A DNA stretch of 64,000 bases from Clostridiaceae bacterium (GCA_009911355.1 QXXE01000011.1:1-64000); one strand, 5' to 3'. Shown: positions 8,979 through 18,403, counted from the stretch's first letter. Notes: generated from the letters alone by a model not told the origin. Numbers and translations are program-made.

Positions 8979-9893
8979 ATGCCTATCAAAATTGCCGACA
9001 GCCTGCCAGCCCGCGCCGTGCTGGAAAGTGAGAATATATTTGTTATGACCGAGCGCCGCGCACTTTCACAGGATATCCGTCCGCTGAAAATCGCGATCCT
9101 CAACCTAATGCCGCTGAAAATCGTGACCGAAACACAGATTTTGCGCTGCCTGTCCAACACGCCGCTGCAAATCGAAATCGATCTTGTGCAAACCCGCACC
9201 CACCAATCCAAAAACACGCCAGAAGACCATCTGCTGACTTTTTACAAATATTTCGACGACATCAAAGGCAAGAAATACGACGGCTTCATCATCACCGGCG
9301 CGCCGGTAGAGCTGCTGCCCTTTGAAGAGGTCGAATACTGGGACGAGCTCTGCGCGATTATGCGCTGGACAAAAACCCACGTGCATTCCACCCTCCATAT
9401 CTGCTGGGGCGCGCAGGCAGGGCTTTACTACCACCATGGCATCCCCAAATACGAGCTTTCGGAAAAAAAGAGCGGTGTATTTTATCACCATGTACTGACC
9501 CCCAAGGAACCCATTTTCCGCGGCTTTAACGATGTATTCCTCGTCCCTCATTCGCGGCACACCGAGGTGCGCGAGGCCGATGTGCGCGCCGCCCCGACGC
9601 TGCGCCTGCTCTCGCGCTCTGACGAAGCTGGCGTGCACATCGTCGAAGCAATGAACGGGCGGCAGCTGTTTGTCCTGGGCCACAGCGAATACGACCAGGA
9701 CACCCTGAAAGCCGAGTACATCCGCGACAAGAGCAAGGGCATGGAGCCCAAAATCCCCGAGCACTATTTCCCGGACGACGACCCCACCAAGGAGCCGCTC
9801 GTCCGCTGGCGCTCGCATTCGCACCTGTTCTTCACCAATTGGCTCAATTATTACGTCTATCAGTCGACGCCCTACGTCATCGAATCCCTGTAA
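8979..9893 (+). CDS. metAA: Homoserine O-acyltransferase, MetA family, probably acetyl-CoA specific
   Basis: Activates homoserine for methionine synthesis. It is 304 aa, a full-length MetA/HTS family protein. The catalytic cysteine is C142 in [10 protein letters not shown]. Residue 111, which sets acyl-CoA preference in this family, is Glu ([12 protein letters not shown]). In characterised proteins Glu111 goes with acetyl-CoA and Gly111 with succinyl-CoA, so I infer O-acetylhomoserine as the product. The start follows GAAAGGAG. It is monocistronic, with its own promoter and a terminator at 9936-9982. Confidence 0.94.
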   Translation: MPIKIADSLPARAVLESENIFVMTERRALSQDIRPLKIAILNLMPLKIVTETQILRCLSNTPLQIEIDLVQTRTHQSKNTPEDHLLTFYKYFDDIKGKKYDGFIITGAPVELLPFEEVEYWDELCAIMRWTKTHVHSTLHICWGAQAGLYYHHGIPKYELSEKKSGVFYHHVLTPKEPIFRGFNDVFLVPHSRHTEVREADVRAAPTLRLLSRSDEAGVHIVEAMNGRQLFVLGHSEYDQDTLKAEYIRDKSKGMEPKIPEHYFPDDDPTKEPLVRWRSHSHLFFTNWLNYYVYQSTPYVIESL

Positions 9894-9935
9894 CCGGCAA
9901 TCCAAACCGCTTATCATTTCTATCCTTTGCTTGAC

Positions 9936-9982
9936 AGCTGCCCTGATTTCTCGCCATCCCGGGAATATCAGGGCAGCTTTTT
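9936..9982 (+). terminator. Rho-independent terminator after metA-family gene
   Basis: A perfect 12-bp stem (AGCTGCCCTGAT with ATCAGGGCAGCT) is followed by TTTTT. It ends the metA transcript. The remaining intergenic DNA to 10306 holds only a non-coding stretch and repeat copy B. Confidence 0.9.
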
Positions 9983-10157
9983 ATGTTTGGACACCAAAAC
10001 CGCCACTTGTATATTCCCTTCGCAGATACCCGAACGGAGAGCACCCCCATATAACAAAAAACGTCCCCCAAGCCATGCAAAGCCCGAGAGACGTTTCCAT
10101 CCAATCCTAATAATCAAAAAAACGATAATCCCACAGCTTCACCGCGGAGCGTCCTCC

Positions 10158-10296
10158 GTCCCGCCCGCAGGCGAGATGAAGTTTTTACTCGATTTTTTTA
10201 CAAAAAAATCGCGGGAGTCCAGAGGGCAGAGCCCGCTGGCGGGTTTCCAAAGGGCAGGGCCCTCTGGCGGGTTTCCAAAGGGCAGAGCCCTTTGGC
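10158..10296. repeat. Dispersed intergenic repeat, copy B
   Basis: Starts with CCCGCCCGCAGGCG. The AT-rich core follows (AAGTTTTTACTCG, then an imperfect CGATTTTTTT..AAAAAAATCG hairpin), then GCGGGAGTCC and three tandem 'gggcagagccc' type palindromes joined by GGCGGGTTTCCAAA. The tandem expansion is unique to this copy. It lies between the convergent metA-family and glpK genes. Confidence 0.8.
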
Positions 10297-10306
10297 GAAA
10301 GCACGC

Positions 10307-11782
10307 TCACGCCCGCGCGCGGCGGACGGCGGCGCGCCAGCCCTCCAAGCGCTGCTGCCGCTCAGCGTATTCAATCCCCGGACGGAAGACCACCGCCGAG
10401 GAAGAGCGCAGCTTCTCCCTGCTCTCCCAGAAGCCAACCGCAAGCCCTGCGAAATAAGCCGCGCCCAGCGCAGTCGATTCGACATTGTTCGGCCGGACGA
10501 CCGGGGTTCCCAATACATCAGCCTGCACCTGCATCAGAAAATCATTCGCGCTCGCGCCCCCGTCCACACGCAGGCCGGAAAGCGGCAGGTTCGCATCCGC
10601 GCTCATCGCCGAAACAACGTCGCATACCTGATACGCGATCGATTCCAGCGTCGCGCGTACAATATGGTTTTTGTTAACCCCGCGCGTCAGGCCGCAAATG
10701 ATACCCCGCGCGTAAGGGTCCCAATAAGGCGCGCCCAGCCCCGTAAACGCCGGGACAAGATAACAGCCATTCGTATCCTGCACCGCCCGCGCCAGCGCTT
10801 CGGTCTCCCCCGCCGAGGAAATCAGCCCCAACTCGTCACGCAGCCACTGCACCGCCGCGCCCGCCGCAAAAATCGACCCCTCAAGCGCATATGTAATCTT
10901 GCCGCCCAGACCCCACGCAATGGTTGTGACCAGCCCATGGGAAGAGTCAACCGGCTGAGCGCCCGTATTAAGCAGCAAAAAACAGCCCGTCCCGTAAGTA
11001 TTTTTTGCTTCCCCGGCTTCAAAGCAGGTCTGCCCGAACAGCGCCGCCTGCTGATCCCCCGCCGCACCAGCAACCAGCACCGGCGCGCCCAGCAGCCCTG
11101 GGTCCGTCTCGCCGAAAATGCCGCTTGACGGGCGCACCTCTGGCAGCATCTGCGCAGGGATTCCCATCAGGTTCAGCAATTCTTCATCCCAGCACAGCCG
11201 GTGGATGTCATAAAGCATGGTGCGGGACGCGTTGGAATAGTCGGTTGCGTGTACCTTCCCGCCGGTCAGCTTCCAGATCAGCCAGGTATCCACCGTCCCG
11301 AACAGCAGCAGGCCGCTTTCCGCGCGTTCCCGTGCGCCGGGGACGTTGTCAAGGATCCATTTCAGCTTAGTTGCTGAGAAATACGCATCCAGGACGAGCC
11401 CTGTTTTTTTGCGGATAATCTCGGCGAAGCCGCGCTCGCGCAGCTCGTCGCAGTATTCCGCAGTACGGCGGCACTGCCATACGATCGCGGGGCAAACCGG
11501 CTTGCCGGTCGCCTTATCCCACACTATTACCGATTCGCGCTGATTGGTGATGCCGATGGCGGCAATTTGGGAAGCGTTCAGCCGCGCGGACGACAGCGCC
11601 TGCTGCATAACGGCAAGCTGTGTTTCCCATATTTCGTCCGCATTGTGCTCGACCCAACCCGGCTTGGGGTAATACTGACGGAACTCGCGCTGCACCGAAG
11701 CACGGATATTGCCGGCGCCGTCAAAAATGATGCAGCGGTTGCTTGTTGTACCGGCGTCGAGCGCCATGATGTACTTTTGCAT
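10307..11782 (-). CDS. glpK: Glycerol kinase
   Basis: Phosphorylates glycerol to sn-glycerol 3-phosphate. It is 491 aa of FGGY fold. The N-terminal phosphate-binding motif [15 protein letters not shown], the central [13 protein letters not shown] and the C-terminal [14 protein letters not shown] (adenosine motif) are all present. The ATG is at 11782. The last residues end 10 bp from repeat copy B. No glycerol facilitator or glycerol-phosphate dehydrogenase gene is adjacent, so it stands alone here. Confidence 0.96.
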   Translation of the reverse strand: MQKYIMALDAGTTSNRCIIFDGAGNIRASVQREFRQYYPKPGWVEHNADEIWETQLAVMQQALSSARLNASQIAAIGITNQRESVIVWDKATGKPVCPAIVWQCRRTAEYCDELRERGFAEIIRKKTGLVLDAYFSATKLKWILDNVPGARERAESGLLLFGTVDTWLIWKLTGGKVHATDYSNASRTMLYDIHRLCWDEELLNLMGIPAQMLPEVRPSSGIFGETDPGLLGAPVLVAGAAGDQQAALFGQTCFEAGEAKNTYGTGCFLLLNTGAQPVDSSHGLVTTIAWGLGGKITYALEGSIFAAGAAVQWLRDELGLISSAGETEALARAVQDTNGCYLVPAFTGLGAPYWDPYARGIICGLTRGVNKNHIVRATLESIAYQVCDVVSAMSADANLPLSGLRVDGGASANDFLMQVQADVLGTPVVRPNNVESTALGAAYFAGLAVGFWESREKLRSSSAVVFRPGIEYAERQQRLEGWRAAVRRARA

Positions 11783-11836
11783 AATTCTGTTCTCCCTTCA
11801 ACGGATTTTCCCAGTCTGCGATTTCAGCCCGCGCAG

Positions 11837-11922
11837 AGCCAGGGGACGCTGTCCCCTGGACCCCTGCGATTTTTTTGAAAAAAAATCGAGTAAAAACTTT
11901 ATCACGCCTGCGGGCGGGACGG
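11837..11922. repeat. Dispersed intergenic repeat, copy C
   Basis: CCAGGGGACGCTGTCCCCTGG palindrome, then CCCCTGCGATTTTTTT, AAAAAAATCGAGTAAAAACTT and CGCCTGCGGGCGGGAC. It is in the opposite orientation to copies B and H. It lies between the glpK start and the gluQRS end. Confidence 0.82.
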
Positions 11923-11981
11923 CAAACACAAAACAGCTCATTCCAGCTGTACTTGTTTGGCTTCTTCTTTGAGCGGCATTA

Positions 11982-12923
11982 TTACAGCTGCCGGAACACA
12001 TTCGGCAAATACAAATCCGTTTTCGGCACCTTCGCCCAGTCAAAGCCCGTCACCAAATCAGCTGCCCGCACCGGCGCGGGCGACCCTGCTAAACCCGCCG
12101 CATACGCCAGTGCCCCAACGACCTGTTCAGGCGGGAACCGTTCTCGCAGCATCCCGAGGTCAAGATCGTCGTCGCGTTTGGACAGCCGCCGCCCGTCATA
12201 GTCCAGCAGCAGCGGGATATGGAAATACTGCGGCGGCTCAAACCCAAGCAGCCGATGCATCCAAATCTGCCGCGCCGTCGATTCCAGCAGGTCCCGGCCG
12301 CGCACAACCTCTGTCACGCCCATCAATCCATCATCAACCGTGACGGCAAGCTGATATGCAAACACACCATCCGACCGCCGCAGGATGAAATCGCCGCACT
12401 CCGCCGCAAGGTTTTCGGAATATGCGCCCTGCACGCCGTCGACAAACGAAACCGTCTCATCCGGCACATGGATCCGCGCTGCTGGGCAGCGGCTGCGCCG
12501 TTTTTCCGCTGTTTCCGCAGGAGATAGGCCGTAGCAGGTCCCCGCATACAGAACCCGCCCGTCGGACAGGTGCGGGGCGGAAGCCGCATGAAGCGCGGCC
12601 CTTGAGCAAAAGCATGGGTAAACCTCCGCTTTGCGTGCAAGGGTTTCGTAATATGTTTCGTAAACCGCCGTGCGGCTGCTCTGGTAATACGTCTCCCCTG
12701 ATGCAGCGCCGCCCGCGTCCCAATCGAGCCCCAGCCAGCGCAGGTCGTCCTCAATCAGATCCGCAAGCGCGCGCGGGCAGCGTTCAGGGTCGAGGTCCTC
12801 AATACGCAGCAGGAACCGCCCGCCCCTCGCACGCACCGACAGCCATGCCAAAAGTGCGCACAGCACATTGCCAAGATGCATCCGCCCGCTTGGGGAAGGT
12901 GCGAACCGGCCACATGGCTGCAT
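11982..12923 (-). CDS. gluQRS: Glutamyl-Q tRNA(Asp) synthetase
   Basis: Truncated GluRS paralogue that attaches glutamate to queuosine in tRNA-Asp. It is 313 aa, the catalytic domain only, with no anticodon-binding domain. That length separates it from true GluRS (about 480 aa). The class I motifs are GRFAPSPSGRMHLGN (HIGH-like) and LSKRDDD (KMSKS-like). Cysteines for zinc (CFCS) are present. I chose ATG 12923 because AAAGGGGGT lies 8 nt upstream. The frame stays open to 12977 without a ribosome site. The product could also act as a non-discriminating synthetase fragment, but GluQRS is the best fit. Confidence 0.9.
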   Translation of the reverse strand: MQPCGRFAPSPSGRMHLGNVLCALLAWLSVRARGGRFLLRIEDLDPERCPRALADLIEDDLRWLGLDWDAGGAASGETYYQSSRTAVYETYYETLARKAEVYPCFCSRAALHAASAPHLSDGRVLYAGTCYGLSPAETAEKRRSRCPAARIHVPDETVSFVDGVQGAYSENLAAECGDFILRRSDGVFAYQLAVTVDDGLMGVTEVVRGRDLLESTARQIWMHRLLGFEPPQYFHIPLLLDYDGRRLSKRDDDLDLGMLRERFPPEQVVGALAYAAGLAGSPAPVRAADLVTGFDWAKVPKTDLYLPNVFRQL

Positions 12924-13004
12924 CGCCAGCACCCCCTTTCGCTTTTTGAACGCGCTGCTGTTTTGGGAATTTTTCACAAAAAACGGCGCTCATTTCGTTC
13001 CTAT

Positions 13005-13033
13005 ATTATATCATATGAAAGGTAGCGTTTCAA
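13005..13033 (-). promoter_or_regulatory. Promoter of gluQRS
   Basis: Read on the minus strand: -35 TTGAAA (13028-13033), 17-bp spacer, -10 TATAAT (13005-13010). This is a near-consensus sigma-A promoter about 80 bp before the gene. Confidence 0.8.
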
Positions 13034-13069
13034 GCATTCCGCCCAGATTTCTCCACTTGGGAATCAATA

Positions 13070-13099
13070 AAAAGGAAGGGCGCAGGCTTCGCTGCGCCC
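13070..13099 (-). terminator. Terminator of the araC-galE-nahK transcript
   Basis: On the minus strand GGGCGCAG pairs with CTGCGCCC around a short loop, followed by TTCCTTTTT. It lies 22 bp after the nahK stop and closes the minus-strand arm of the lacto-N-biose locus. Confidence 0.82.
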
Positions 13100-13120
13100 T
13101 GGATTCTCCAATACTGCACC

Positions 13121-14224
13121 TTAGCGGTACTTTGCCACAATTTTTTCGAGCTCATCCCAATGCCGTTCCATATCGGCAACCAGCTTGCACTGCGTCCGGC
13201 AGCGGTCCAGGTTCTGCCCTTCTCGTTGGGTATGGAAATACACATCGCCTTCGAGATAATCGGCCAGGAAACGCATCCCACACTCAAGCGTCATCAGCTT
13301 TGCCCCCCATGGCAGGAACCTGCACTCAGCGTCGGTAAGCGTATCGCCAGCGCCTTTCAGGAACGCGGCTGTATACACTTCAAACAGCCCGAGATCGAGG
13401 TTGACCTTTTCCAGATCGGGTTCATCCTCGGCACAGTGGTTTGCGCCAAACCGGATCGAATCGCCGAAATCGTTGATTACCAGGCCCGGCATCACGGTAT
13501 CCAGGTCAATCACGCAGACGGCCTCACCGGTCTTTTCATCCATCAGCACGTTGTTCAGCTTGGTATCGTTGTGCGTGACGCGCAGGGGCAGAACCCCATC
13601 GCGCAGCGCTTGGAGCGCGACCGAGCAGTCGGCTTCGCGCGCAAGCATAAAGTCAATTTCCGCGCGGCATTCCGCAGCCCTTCCAAGCGCATCGGCCTTT
13701 ACCGCTTTTTTCAGGTTTTCAAGGCGGTTTTCCGTGTCATGGAAGCGCGGGATGGTTTCATGCAGCGTTTCTGCCGGATAATCCCGCAGCAACTGTTGGA
13801 ACTGCCCAAACGCCTGCCCGGACGCGGCAAACAGCTCCGGCGTATCGGCGGACTGGCAGCAGACCGTACCTTCAATGAAGGGGAACACGCGCCAGCCGCA
13901 GCCCGCGCTGTCCCGGAAGAACGGCTCGCCATCCCGTGTACGGATCACACGCAGCGTACCGCGTTCACAGTCGCCGCCGGACTCGCGCAGGGCGCGAACC
14001 AGGTAGTCGGTGATATTCACAATGTTTTCCATCAGCTGTGCAGGTTTTTTAAACGCAACCGGGCTCATCCGCTGCAAGATAAAGCGGCTGCCGCCCTCCT
14101 GCGCGGTATATACGGCAAAGGTGTCGTTGATATGCCCTTTCCCGTGGCGCTCTGTTTTCACGACAGGCGCGCCAAAGTCAAAAGCGGCAAGGCTTTCGTT
14201 GAGATATTGTTCGGCTGTTGGCAT
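13121..14224 (-). CDS. nahK: N-acetylhexosamine 1-kinase
   Basis: Anomeric kinase that phosphorylates GlcNAc or GalNAc released from lacto-N-biose or galacto-N-biose. It is 367 aa of aminoglycoside-phosphotransferase-like kinase fold. The catalytic loop is VTHNDTKLNNVLMD and the metal-binding motif is VIDLDTVMPG. N-terminal GKGHINDTF is typical of NahK. ATG 14224 follows AGGAGGG. The longer frame to 14335 only translates repeat copy D. It lies 3' of galE and about 6.5 kb from the GH112 phosphorylase, so the function is well supported by context. A homoserine-kinase-like enzyme is less likely. Confidence 0.88.
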   Translation of the reverse strand: MPTAEQYLNESLAAFDFGAPVVKTERHGKGHINDTFAVYTAQEGGSRFILQRMSPVAFKKPAQLMENIVNITDYLVRALRESGGDCERGTLRVIRTRDGEPFFRDSAGCGWRVFPFIEGTVCCQSADTPELFAASGQAFGQFQQLLRDYPAETLHETIPRFHDTENRLENLKKAVKADALGRAAECRAEIDFMLAREADCSVALQALRDGVLPLRVTHNDTKLNNVLMDEKTGEAVCVIDLDTVMPGLVINDFGDSIRFGANHCAEDEPDLEKVNLDLGLFEVYTAAFLKGAGDTLTDAECRFLPWGAKLMTLECGMRFLADYLEGDVYFHTQREGQNLDRCRTQCKLVADMERHWDELEKIVAKYR

Positions 14225-14271
14225 GGTGTCATTCCCTCCTGAACCGGGAGCCCCGGTATTTTTCTGCTGCC

Positions 14272-14352
14272 TGAGCAGGGCTCTGCCCTGCACCCGCGAT
14301 TTTTTTGGAAAAAAATCGAGTAAAAACTTTATCACGCCTGCGGGCGGGACGG
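14272..14352. repeat. Dispersed intergenic repeat, copy D
   Basis: GAGCAGGGCTCTGCCCTGC, CGCGATTTTTTT, AAAAAAATCGAGTAAAAACTT and CGCCTGCGGGCGGGACGG, the same order as copies C, F and G. It sits between galE and nahK. Read on the minus strand it creates a false in-frame extension (MIKFLLDFF..) before nahK. Confidence 0.82.
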
Positions 14353-14371
14353 GAGCGCTGAGGTGGCTGCT

Positions 14372-15400
14372 TTAGGTGTTTCCGCCTTTGTAGCCGTCAG
14401 GGTTCATCGACTGCCATTTCCAGGACGACTCGCACATCTCCGCAATGCCATACTGGGCTTCCCATCCGAGCTCCTCCCGCGCCTTTGTTGGGTCGGCGTA
14501 GCAAACGGCGATATCACCGGGGCGGCGCGGGTCCACCGTGTAGGGCAGCGTTTTCCCGCAGGCTTTCTCATAGGCGTGCAGCACATCCAGTACGCTGTAG
14601 CCCTTCCCGGTACCCAGATTGCATACAAACAGCCCGCAGCCGGTTTCCAGCTTTTTCAGTGCTGCGACATGCCCCCGCGCAAGGTCGGTTACGTGGATAT
14701 AGTCGCGCACGCCGGTGCCGTCGGGGGTCGGGTAATCGTCGCCAAAGACGTGCAGACGATCCAGCCTCCCAACCGCAACCTGAGCGATATAGGGTACCAG
14801 GTTGTTCGGCAGGCCGTTCGGGTCCTCGCCGATCAGCCCGCTTTCATGCGCCCCGATCGGGTTGAAATAGCGCAGCAGCGCAACATTCAGGGACGGGTCA
14901 GCCGCACAGCAGTCCGCCAGAATGCGCTCCTGGAACAGCTTGGTCGTACCGTAAGGGTTGGTCGTACCGCCGGTACGCGCATCCTCGCAGATCGGGACGG
15001 TTTCGGGGTCGCCGTAGACTGTCGCAGAGGACGAAAAGACAAAATCCTTTACCCCATGCTCCCGCATGACCCGCAGGAGGGTCAGGGTACTGACAAGGTT
15101 GTTGGTGTAATATTCCAGCGGCTTGGAAACGCTTTCGCCAACCGCCTTGAGCCCCGCGAAATGGATGACCGCATGGATATCGGGAAACCGCGTGAACAGC
15201 TCCCGCACCTCCTCTTCGCTGCACAGCTCCGACCGGATAAACGGCACGGCCTTCCCTGTGATGCGCTCCACCCGGCGCACCGCTTCCTCGCAGGAATTGC
15301 AGAGGTTGTCCGCAACAACAATGTCGCAGCCAGCCTCCAGCAGCTCCACACAGGTATGGCTGCCGATATAACCCGCGCCGCCGCATACCAGAATTGACAT
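14372..15400 (-). CDS. galE: UDP-glucose 4-epimerase
   Basis: Interconverts UDP-galactose and UDP-glucose (often also the N-acetyl forms). It is 342 aa, an extended short-chain dehydrogenase. The NAD motif is GGAGYIGSHTCVELL near the start. The catalytic region has the SSSATVYG serine and YGTTKLFQE (YxxxK). GGAGAGG precedes ATG 15400. The gene lies between the AraC regulator gene pair and nahK. In the lacto-N-biose pathway GalE recycles UDP-sugars for the uridylyltransferase, which is not in this window. Confidence 0.95.
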   Translation of the reverse strand: MSILVCGGAGYIGSHTCVELLEAGCDIVVADNLCNSCEEAVRRVERITGKAVPFIRSELCSEEEVRELFTRFPDIHAVIHFAGLKAVGESVSKPLEYYTNNLVSTLTLLRVMREHGVKDFVFSSSATVYGDPETVPICEDARTGGTTNPYGTTKLFQERILADCCAADPSLNVALLRYFNPIGAHESGLIGEDPNGLPNNLVPYIAQVAVGRLDRLHVFGDDYPTPDGTGVRDYIHVTDLARGHVAALKKLETGCGLFVCNLGTGKGYSVLDVLHAYEKACGKTLPYTVDPRRPGDIAVCYADPTKAREELGWEAQYGIAEMCESSWKWQSMNPDGYKGGNT

Positions 15401-15436
15401 AGAGATCCTCTCCTTCCAAATTGCTTTGAATTTATG

Positions 15437-15817
15437 CTACGCACCTGCCTGCACAGCGGGCAGGTGCGGCTGCTCCATGGCTGCCTTGAAATCTGACGGA
15501 AACCTGTCCGCCGCATCCCCCAGCGCAGGGCAGGCGCTCTCATAGCATTCCCCTTTGGTCAGCTGTTTTATTTTTGACCTGACCGGCGCGGCGTCCCATC
15601 CGTTTTCTTCATAGCACAACACTAAAATCACATGGATGCATATGTTTTCCGTTTGAGTAAAGTCCTGCCCATGCTGAAATTCATCCAAAACCGCGGGAAG
15701 AACCTGCGTTTCATCAAACCCCATGCCGCAAAACCGTTCAAAATCCTCCTGCACGTGCTTTTTCAGTTCATCATAGCTGAAAAGCATCATGCCCCCGGAA
15801 ATACCGTCCCGCTTCAT
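15437..15817 (-). CDS. Conserved hypothetical protein (126 aa) coupled to the AraC regulator
   Basis: A soluble, acidic, largely helical protein with no motif I can assign. It starts MKRDGISGG, and an alternative start is the later MLFSYDELKK. Its ATG overlaps the stop of the araC-type gene (ATGA, 15814-15817), and galE follows 36 bp after its stop, so it is co-expressed with lacto-N-biose genes. The YDELKKHVQEDFERF opening and size recall small immunity-type (Imm3-like) proteins, but I see no toxin gene. I regard that as a weak resemblance only. Confidence 0.6.
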   Translation of the reverse strand: MKRDGISGGMMLFSYDELKKHVQEDFERFCGMGFDETQVLPAVLDEFQHGQDFTQTENICIHVILVLCYEENGWDAAPVRSKIKQLTKGECYESACPALGDAADRFPSDFKAAMEQPHLPAVQAGA

Positions 15818-16653
15818 GTCGCCGCCCCCTCATGCCGGTGCTGCCTGCGGTACTCAAGCGGGCTGACCCCCTCGAGCCTGCGGAAGCTTTGCGAAAAATA
15901 GCTGAGCGATGAAAAGCCCAGGATTCTTGCAATCTGCGACAGGCTATGGTCGGTCTCGCTGAGCAGGAACCGGCTCTCCTGGATACGCCGCGTAATCAGA
16001 TAGCTGATCGGCGAGGTGTCAAATGCCCGCCGGAAGGTATGCGACAGGTAGAACTTATTGATATGCGCCATTTCCGCCAGCTGGTCAAGCGTCAGGTTTT
16101 CTTTGAAGTGGTTATCAATGTACCGCCGCACCAGATCGCATTCGCGGGTGGGGCGTACCCCGGACGCGCTCTCCGCAAGCACAAAATCCTCCCGCCGGAT
16201 CAGGCGCAGCAAAATGACTTCCAGCAGGCTCCTGCACACCCGGTCGCAGCCTGACTTGCCCTCGCGGCTTTCCTGCATAAGCATGCGCAGGCAGCTGCTG
16301 ACCCCGTCGCTCCCGGGCGGCAGGTGCAGCAGCAGGCAGCCGTCCCGCCCCTGGACCGTTTCCAGCCCTTCCACGCCGAGCACTACATACTCCATCGGGC
16401 TCCCGCCCTGGCTGGTCTCGGTGTGTGGCACGCCCGCGCTGACCACCATCAGGTCTCCCATCGCAACCGGGAACCGTTCCTGCCGCACCTGGAAGATCCC
16501 GTTCCCGCCGGTGATAAAAAACAGCTCTGCACAGGCGTGGGTGTGCAGTGAAGAGTTCCATTCTGCGCTGTACTGGGCGCTCGTCACATACAGCAGCTTT
16601 GCCCCGGTACCCGCCGCCGTTTCTTCCGGCAGGATATATTGATGGGTGCTCAT
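15814..16653 (-). CDS. AraC-family transcriptional regulator of the lacto-N-biose locus
   Basis: 279 aa. An N-terminal cupin sugar-sensing domain (HTHACAELFFITGGNG) is followed by a C-terminal double helix-turn-helix of about 100 residues (LTLDQLAEMAHINKFYLSHTF, then ILGFSSLSYFSQSFRR). ATG 16653 is preceded by GGAGGAGG. The open frame to 16737 runs through the promoter -10, so it is not used. The gene is divergent from the transporter operon, with 364 bp between the starts. It probably activates both arms in response to a disaccharide or its breakdown product. Confidence 0.88.
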   Translation of the reverse strand: MSTHQYILPEETAAGTGAKLLYVTSAQYSAEWNSSLHTHACAELFFITGGNGIFQVRQERFPVAMGDLMVVSAGVPHTETSQGGSPMEYVVLGVEGLETVQGRDGCLLLHLPPGSDGVSSCLRMLMQESREGKSGCDRVCRSLLEVILLRLIRREDFVLAESASGVRPTRECDLVRRYIDNHFKENLTLDQLAEMAHINKFYLSHTFRRAFDTSPISYLITRRIQESRFLLSETDHSLSQIARILGFSSLSYFSQSFRRLEGVSPLEYRRQHRHEGAAT

Positions 16654-16708
16654 CCCTGCACCTCCTCCGCAAGATTCCGAAAACCAGCGCGCCAGCCTTC
16701 CTGTTTCT

Positions 16709-16737
16709 ATTATAAAGCAAAGCGCAGCGTTGTGCAA
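16709..16737 (-). promoter_or_regulatory. Promoter of the araC-galE-nahK arm
   Basis: On the minus strand: -35 TTGCAC (16732-16737), 17-bp spacer, -10 TATAAT (16709-16714). It is strong, and is placed 55 bp upstream of the regulator start. Confidence 0.82.
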
Positions 16738-16911
16738 CTTCTAAAAAAATGTTTTTTCTTTTGCCCGTGCTTTTGTTCCACTTATCTGTAATAAGCTGTA
16801 AGCTTTCCTTTCCATTGTTTATAATAGCTAAAATTTTCTCTTTAATTTGTTCATATTTATCGCACAATGCAAAAATAAGCAAGATTTCTAAAAAGGAAAG
16901 CAAGAATGGGA

Positions 16912-16939
16912 TTGTCTTCCAGGAAAAGAAGTGTATACT
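16912..16939 (+). promoter_or_regulatory. Promoter of the transporter-phosphorylase arm
   Basis: TTGTCT (16912-16917) and TATACT (16934-16939) with 16-bp spacing. The region between the two divergent promoters (16740-16910) is markedly AT-rich and is the likely AraC-regulator binding site. I cannot point to a specific operator. Confidence 0.6.
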
Positions 16940-17017
16940 AACTTTATAAGCATGGGGGCGCGCAGTGCATTGCTCCCCCTTCACAGGATTGAGAAAGATC
17001 GGAGGAAGATTCAAAAG

Positions 17018-18400
17018 ATGAAAAGACTGTTAAGTATGACCCTTGCGTTTCTGATGCTCCTTTCCCTGTTGGCAGGCTGCGGCGGAGCGCCCCAGCCGTC
17101 CGGCGACACCCCAGCGGATTCCCCGGCCGACGCCCCGGCAGACGCTGGCGATGCGCCTGAAGCGCAGTCCATCCAGGTTGCGGCGCTGGCGTCCGGCTAC
17201 ATGGAAGCCTATCCCGACATGTGGAAGGAAGTCTGCGAGGCTTTCACGGCTGAGACCGGCATCGAAGTCGAGCTGATCACCGACAAGGCGCTTGAAAACG
17301 TCATTGGCCCCTCGATGCAGGGCGGCGATTACCCCGACGTAATCCACCTCGCGACCGGCCGCGAAGCCGGCCTGACCGAGCAGTTCATCAAGGACAGCAA
17401 CATCGCGGATATCACCGACGTCCTGTCGATGACGGTCCCGGGCGAAACCGCGAAGGTCAGCGACAAGCTCGCGGGCGGCTTCACCGACACCTCGCTCACC
17501 AACCCCTACGGCGACGGCAAAACCTACCTCGCGCCGATGTTCTATTCCCCCTGCGGCCTGTTCTACAACGCCGGCCTGTTCGAGCAGAAGGGCTGGGAAG
17601 TCCCCACAACCTGGGATGAGATGTGGGAGCTCGGCGACAAGGCTGCTGCCGAAGGCATCTCCCTGTTTACTTATCCGACCACCGGTTATTTTGACTCCTT
17701 CGTCCCCGCTATGATGTATGTTGCGGGCGGCCCCGACTTCTTTGAAAAGGCGACCCATTACGAAGAAGGCATCTGGGACACCCCGGAAGCGAAGACCTGC
17801 TTTGACATTCTCGCCAAGCTGGCTTCCTACACCAACCCCATCACCCCCGCCCAGGCGAACGACCAGGACTTCACCCAGAACCAGCAGCTCGTGCTGGACA
17901 ACAAAGCGCTGTTTATGCCCAACGGCACTTGGATTGTCGGCGAGATGGCCGAAGCACCGCGCGCGGACGGCTTCAAGTGGGGCATGACCGCCATCCCCGC
18001 TGTCTCCGAGGGCGGCGACGCGTACAGCTACACCTGGTTTGAGCAGGCGTGGATTCCGGCAGGCGCTTCCAACATCGACGCAGCCAAGCAGTTCCTCGCA
18101 TTCCTGTACAGCGACAAGGCCTGCGAGATTTTCGCAAAGGGCGGCGCAATCCAGCCTGTGCTCGACATTGCGAACAGCCTGGAAGGCGACAACCAGATGT
18201 TCTACTCGATCTATGACAGCGGCGCGAAGGCTGCAATGGGCGGCTTTGCAGCGTACAACGCGGTTGCCGGCCTCGGCACCGTGCGCGAAGTTTTCTTTGA
18301 CCCGCTCAACGGCCTTGTCAGCGGCACCACTACCGTTGATCAGTGGATCAGCGACATCAAGGCGGCAAGCGACCTGATGCGCGAAAACCTGATGGAGTAA
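17018..18400 (+). CDS. Sugar ABC transporter substrate-binding lipoprotein (probable LNB/GNB binding)
   Basis: 460-aa extracellular solute-binding protein of family 1 (MalE/UgpB type). It has a lipoprotein signal peptide with lipobox LLAGC (Cys near residue 23), then a Pro/Asp-rich linker and the binding domain. ATG 17018 follows GGAGGAAG (17001-17008). The open frame upstream is not preceded by a ribosome site. The downstream permeases and the GH112 phosphorylase in the same operon make a Gal-beta-1,3-HexNAc disaccharide the likely ligand; this is inferred from context, not from the binding residues. Confidence 0.85.
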   Translation: MKRLLSMTLAFLMLLSLLAGCGGAPQPSGDTPADSPADAPADAGDAPEAQSIQVAALASGYMEAYPDMWKEVCEAFTAETGIEVELITDKALENVIGPSMQGGDYPDVIHLATGREAGLTEQFIKDSNIADITDVLSMTVPGETAKVSDKLAGGFTDTSLTNPYGDGKTYLAPMFYSPCGLFYNAGLFEQKGWEVPTTWDEMWELGDKAAAEGISLFTYPTTGYFDSFVPAMMYVAGGPDFFEKATHYEEGIWDTPEAKTCFDILAKLASYTNPITPAQANDQDFTQNQQLVLDNKALFMPNGTWIVGEMAEAPRADGFKWGMTAIPAVSEGGDAYSYTWFEQAWIPAGASNIDAAKQFLAFLYSDKACEIFAKGGAIQPVLDIANSLEGDNQMFYSIYDSGAKAAMGGFAAYNAVAGLGTVREVFFDPLNGLVSGTTTVDQWISDIKAASDLMRENLME

Positions 18401-18403
18401 CCT

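Noticed and set aside
10158-10296. Transcription terminator or CRISPR-like array from the tandem 'gggcagagccc' units
   Set aside because: The units are palindromic, irregularly spaced and part of a family present at seven other places. There are no unique spacers and no cas genes.
9927-10457. 176-codon frame between the metA-family gene and glpK
   Set aside because: It runs through a terminator, repeat copy B and the end of glpK. No ribosome site.
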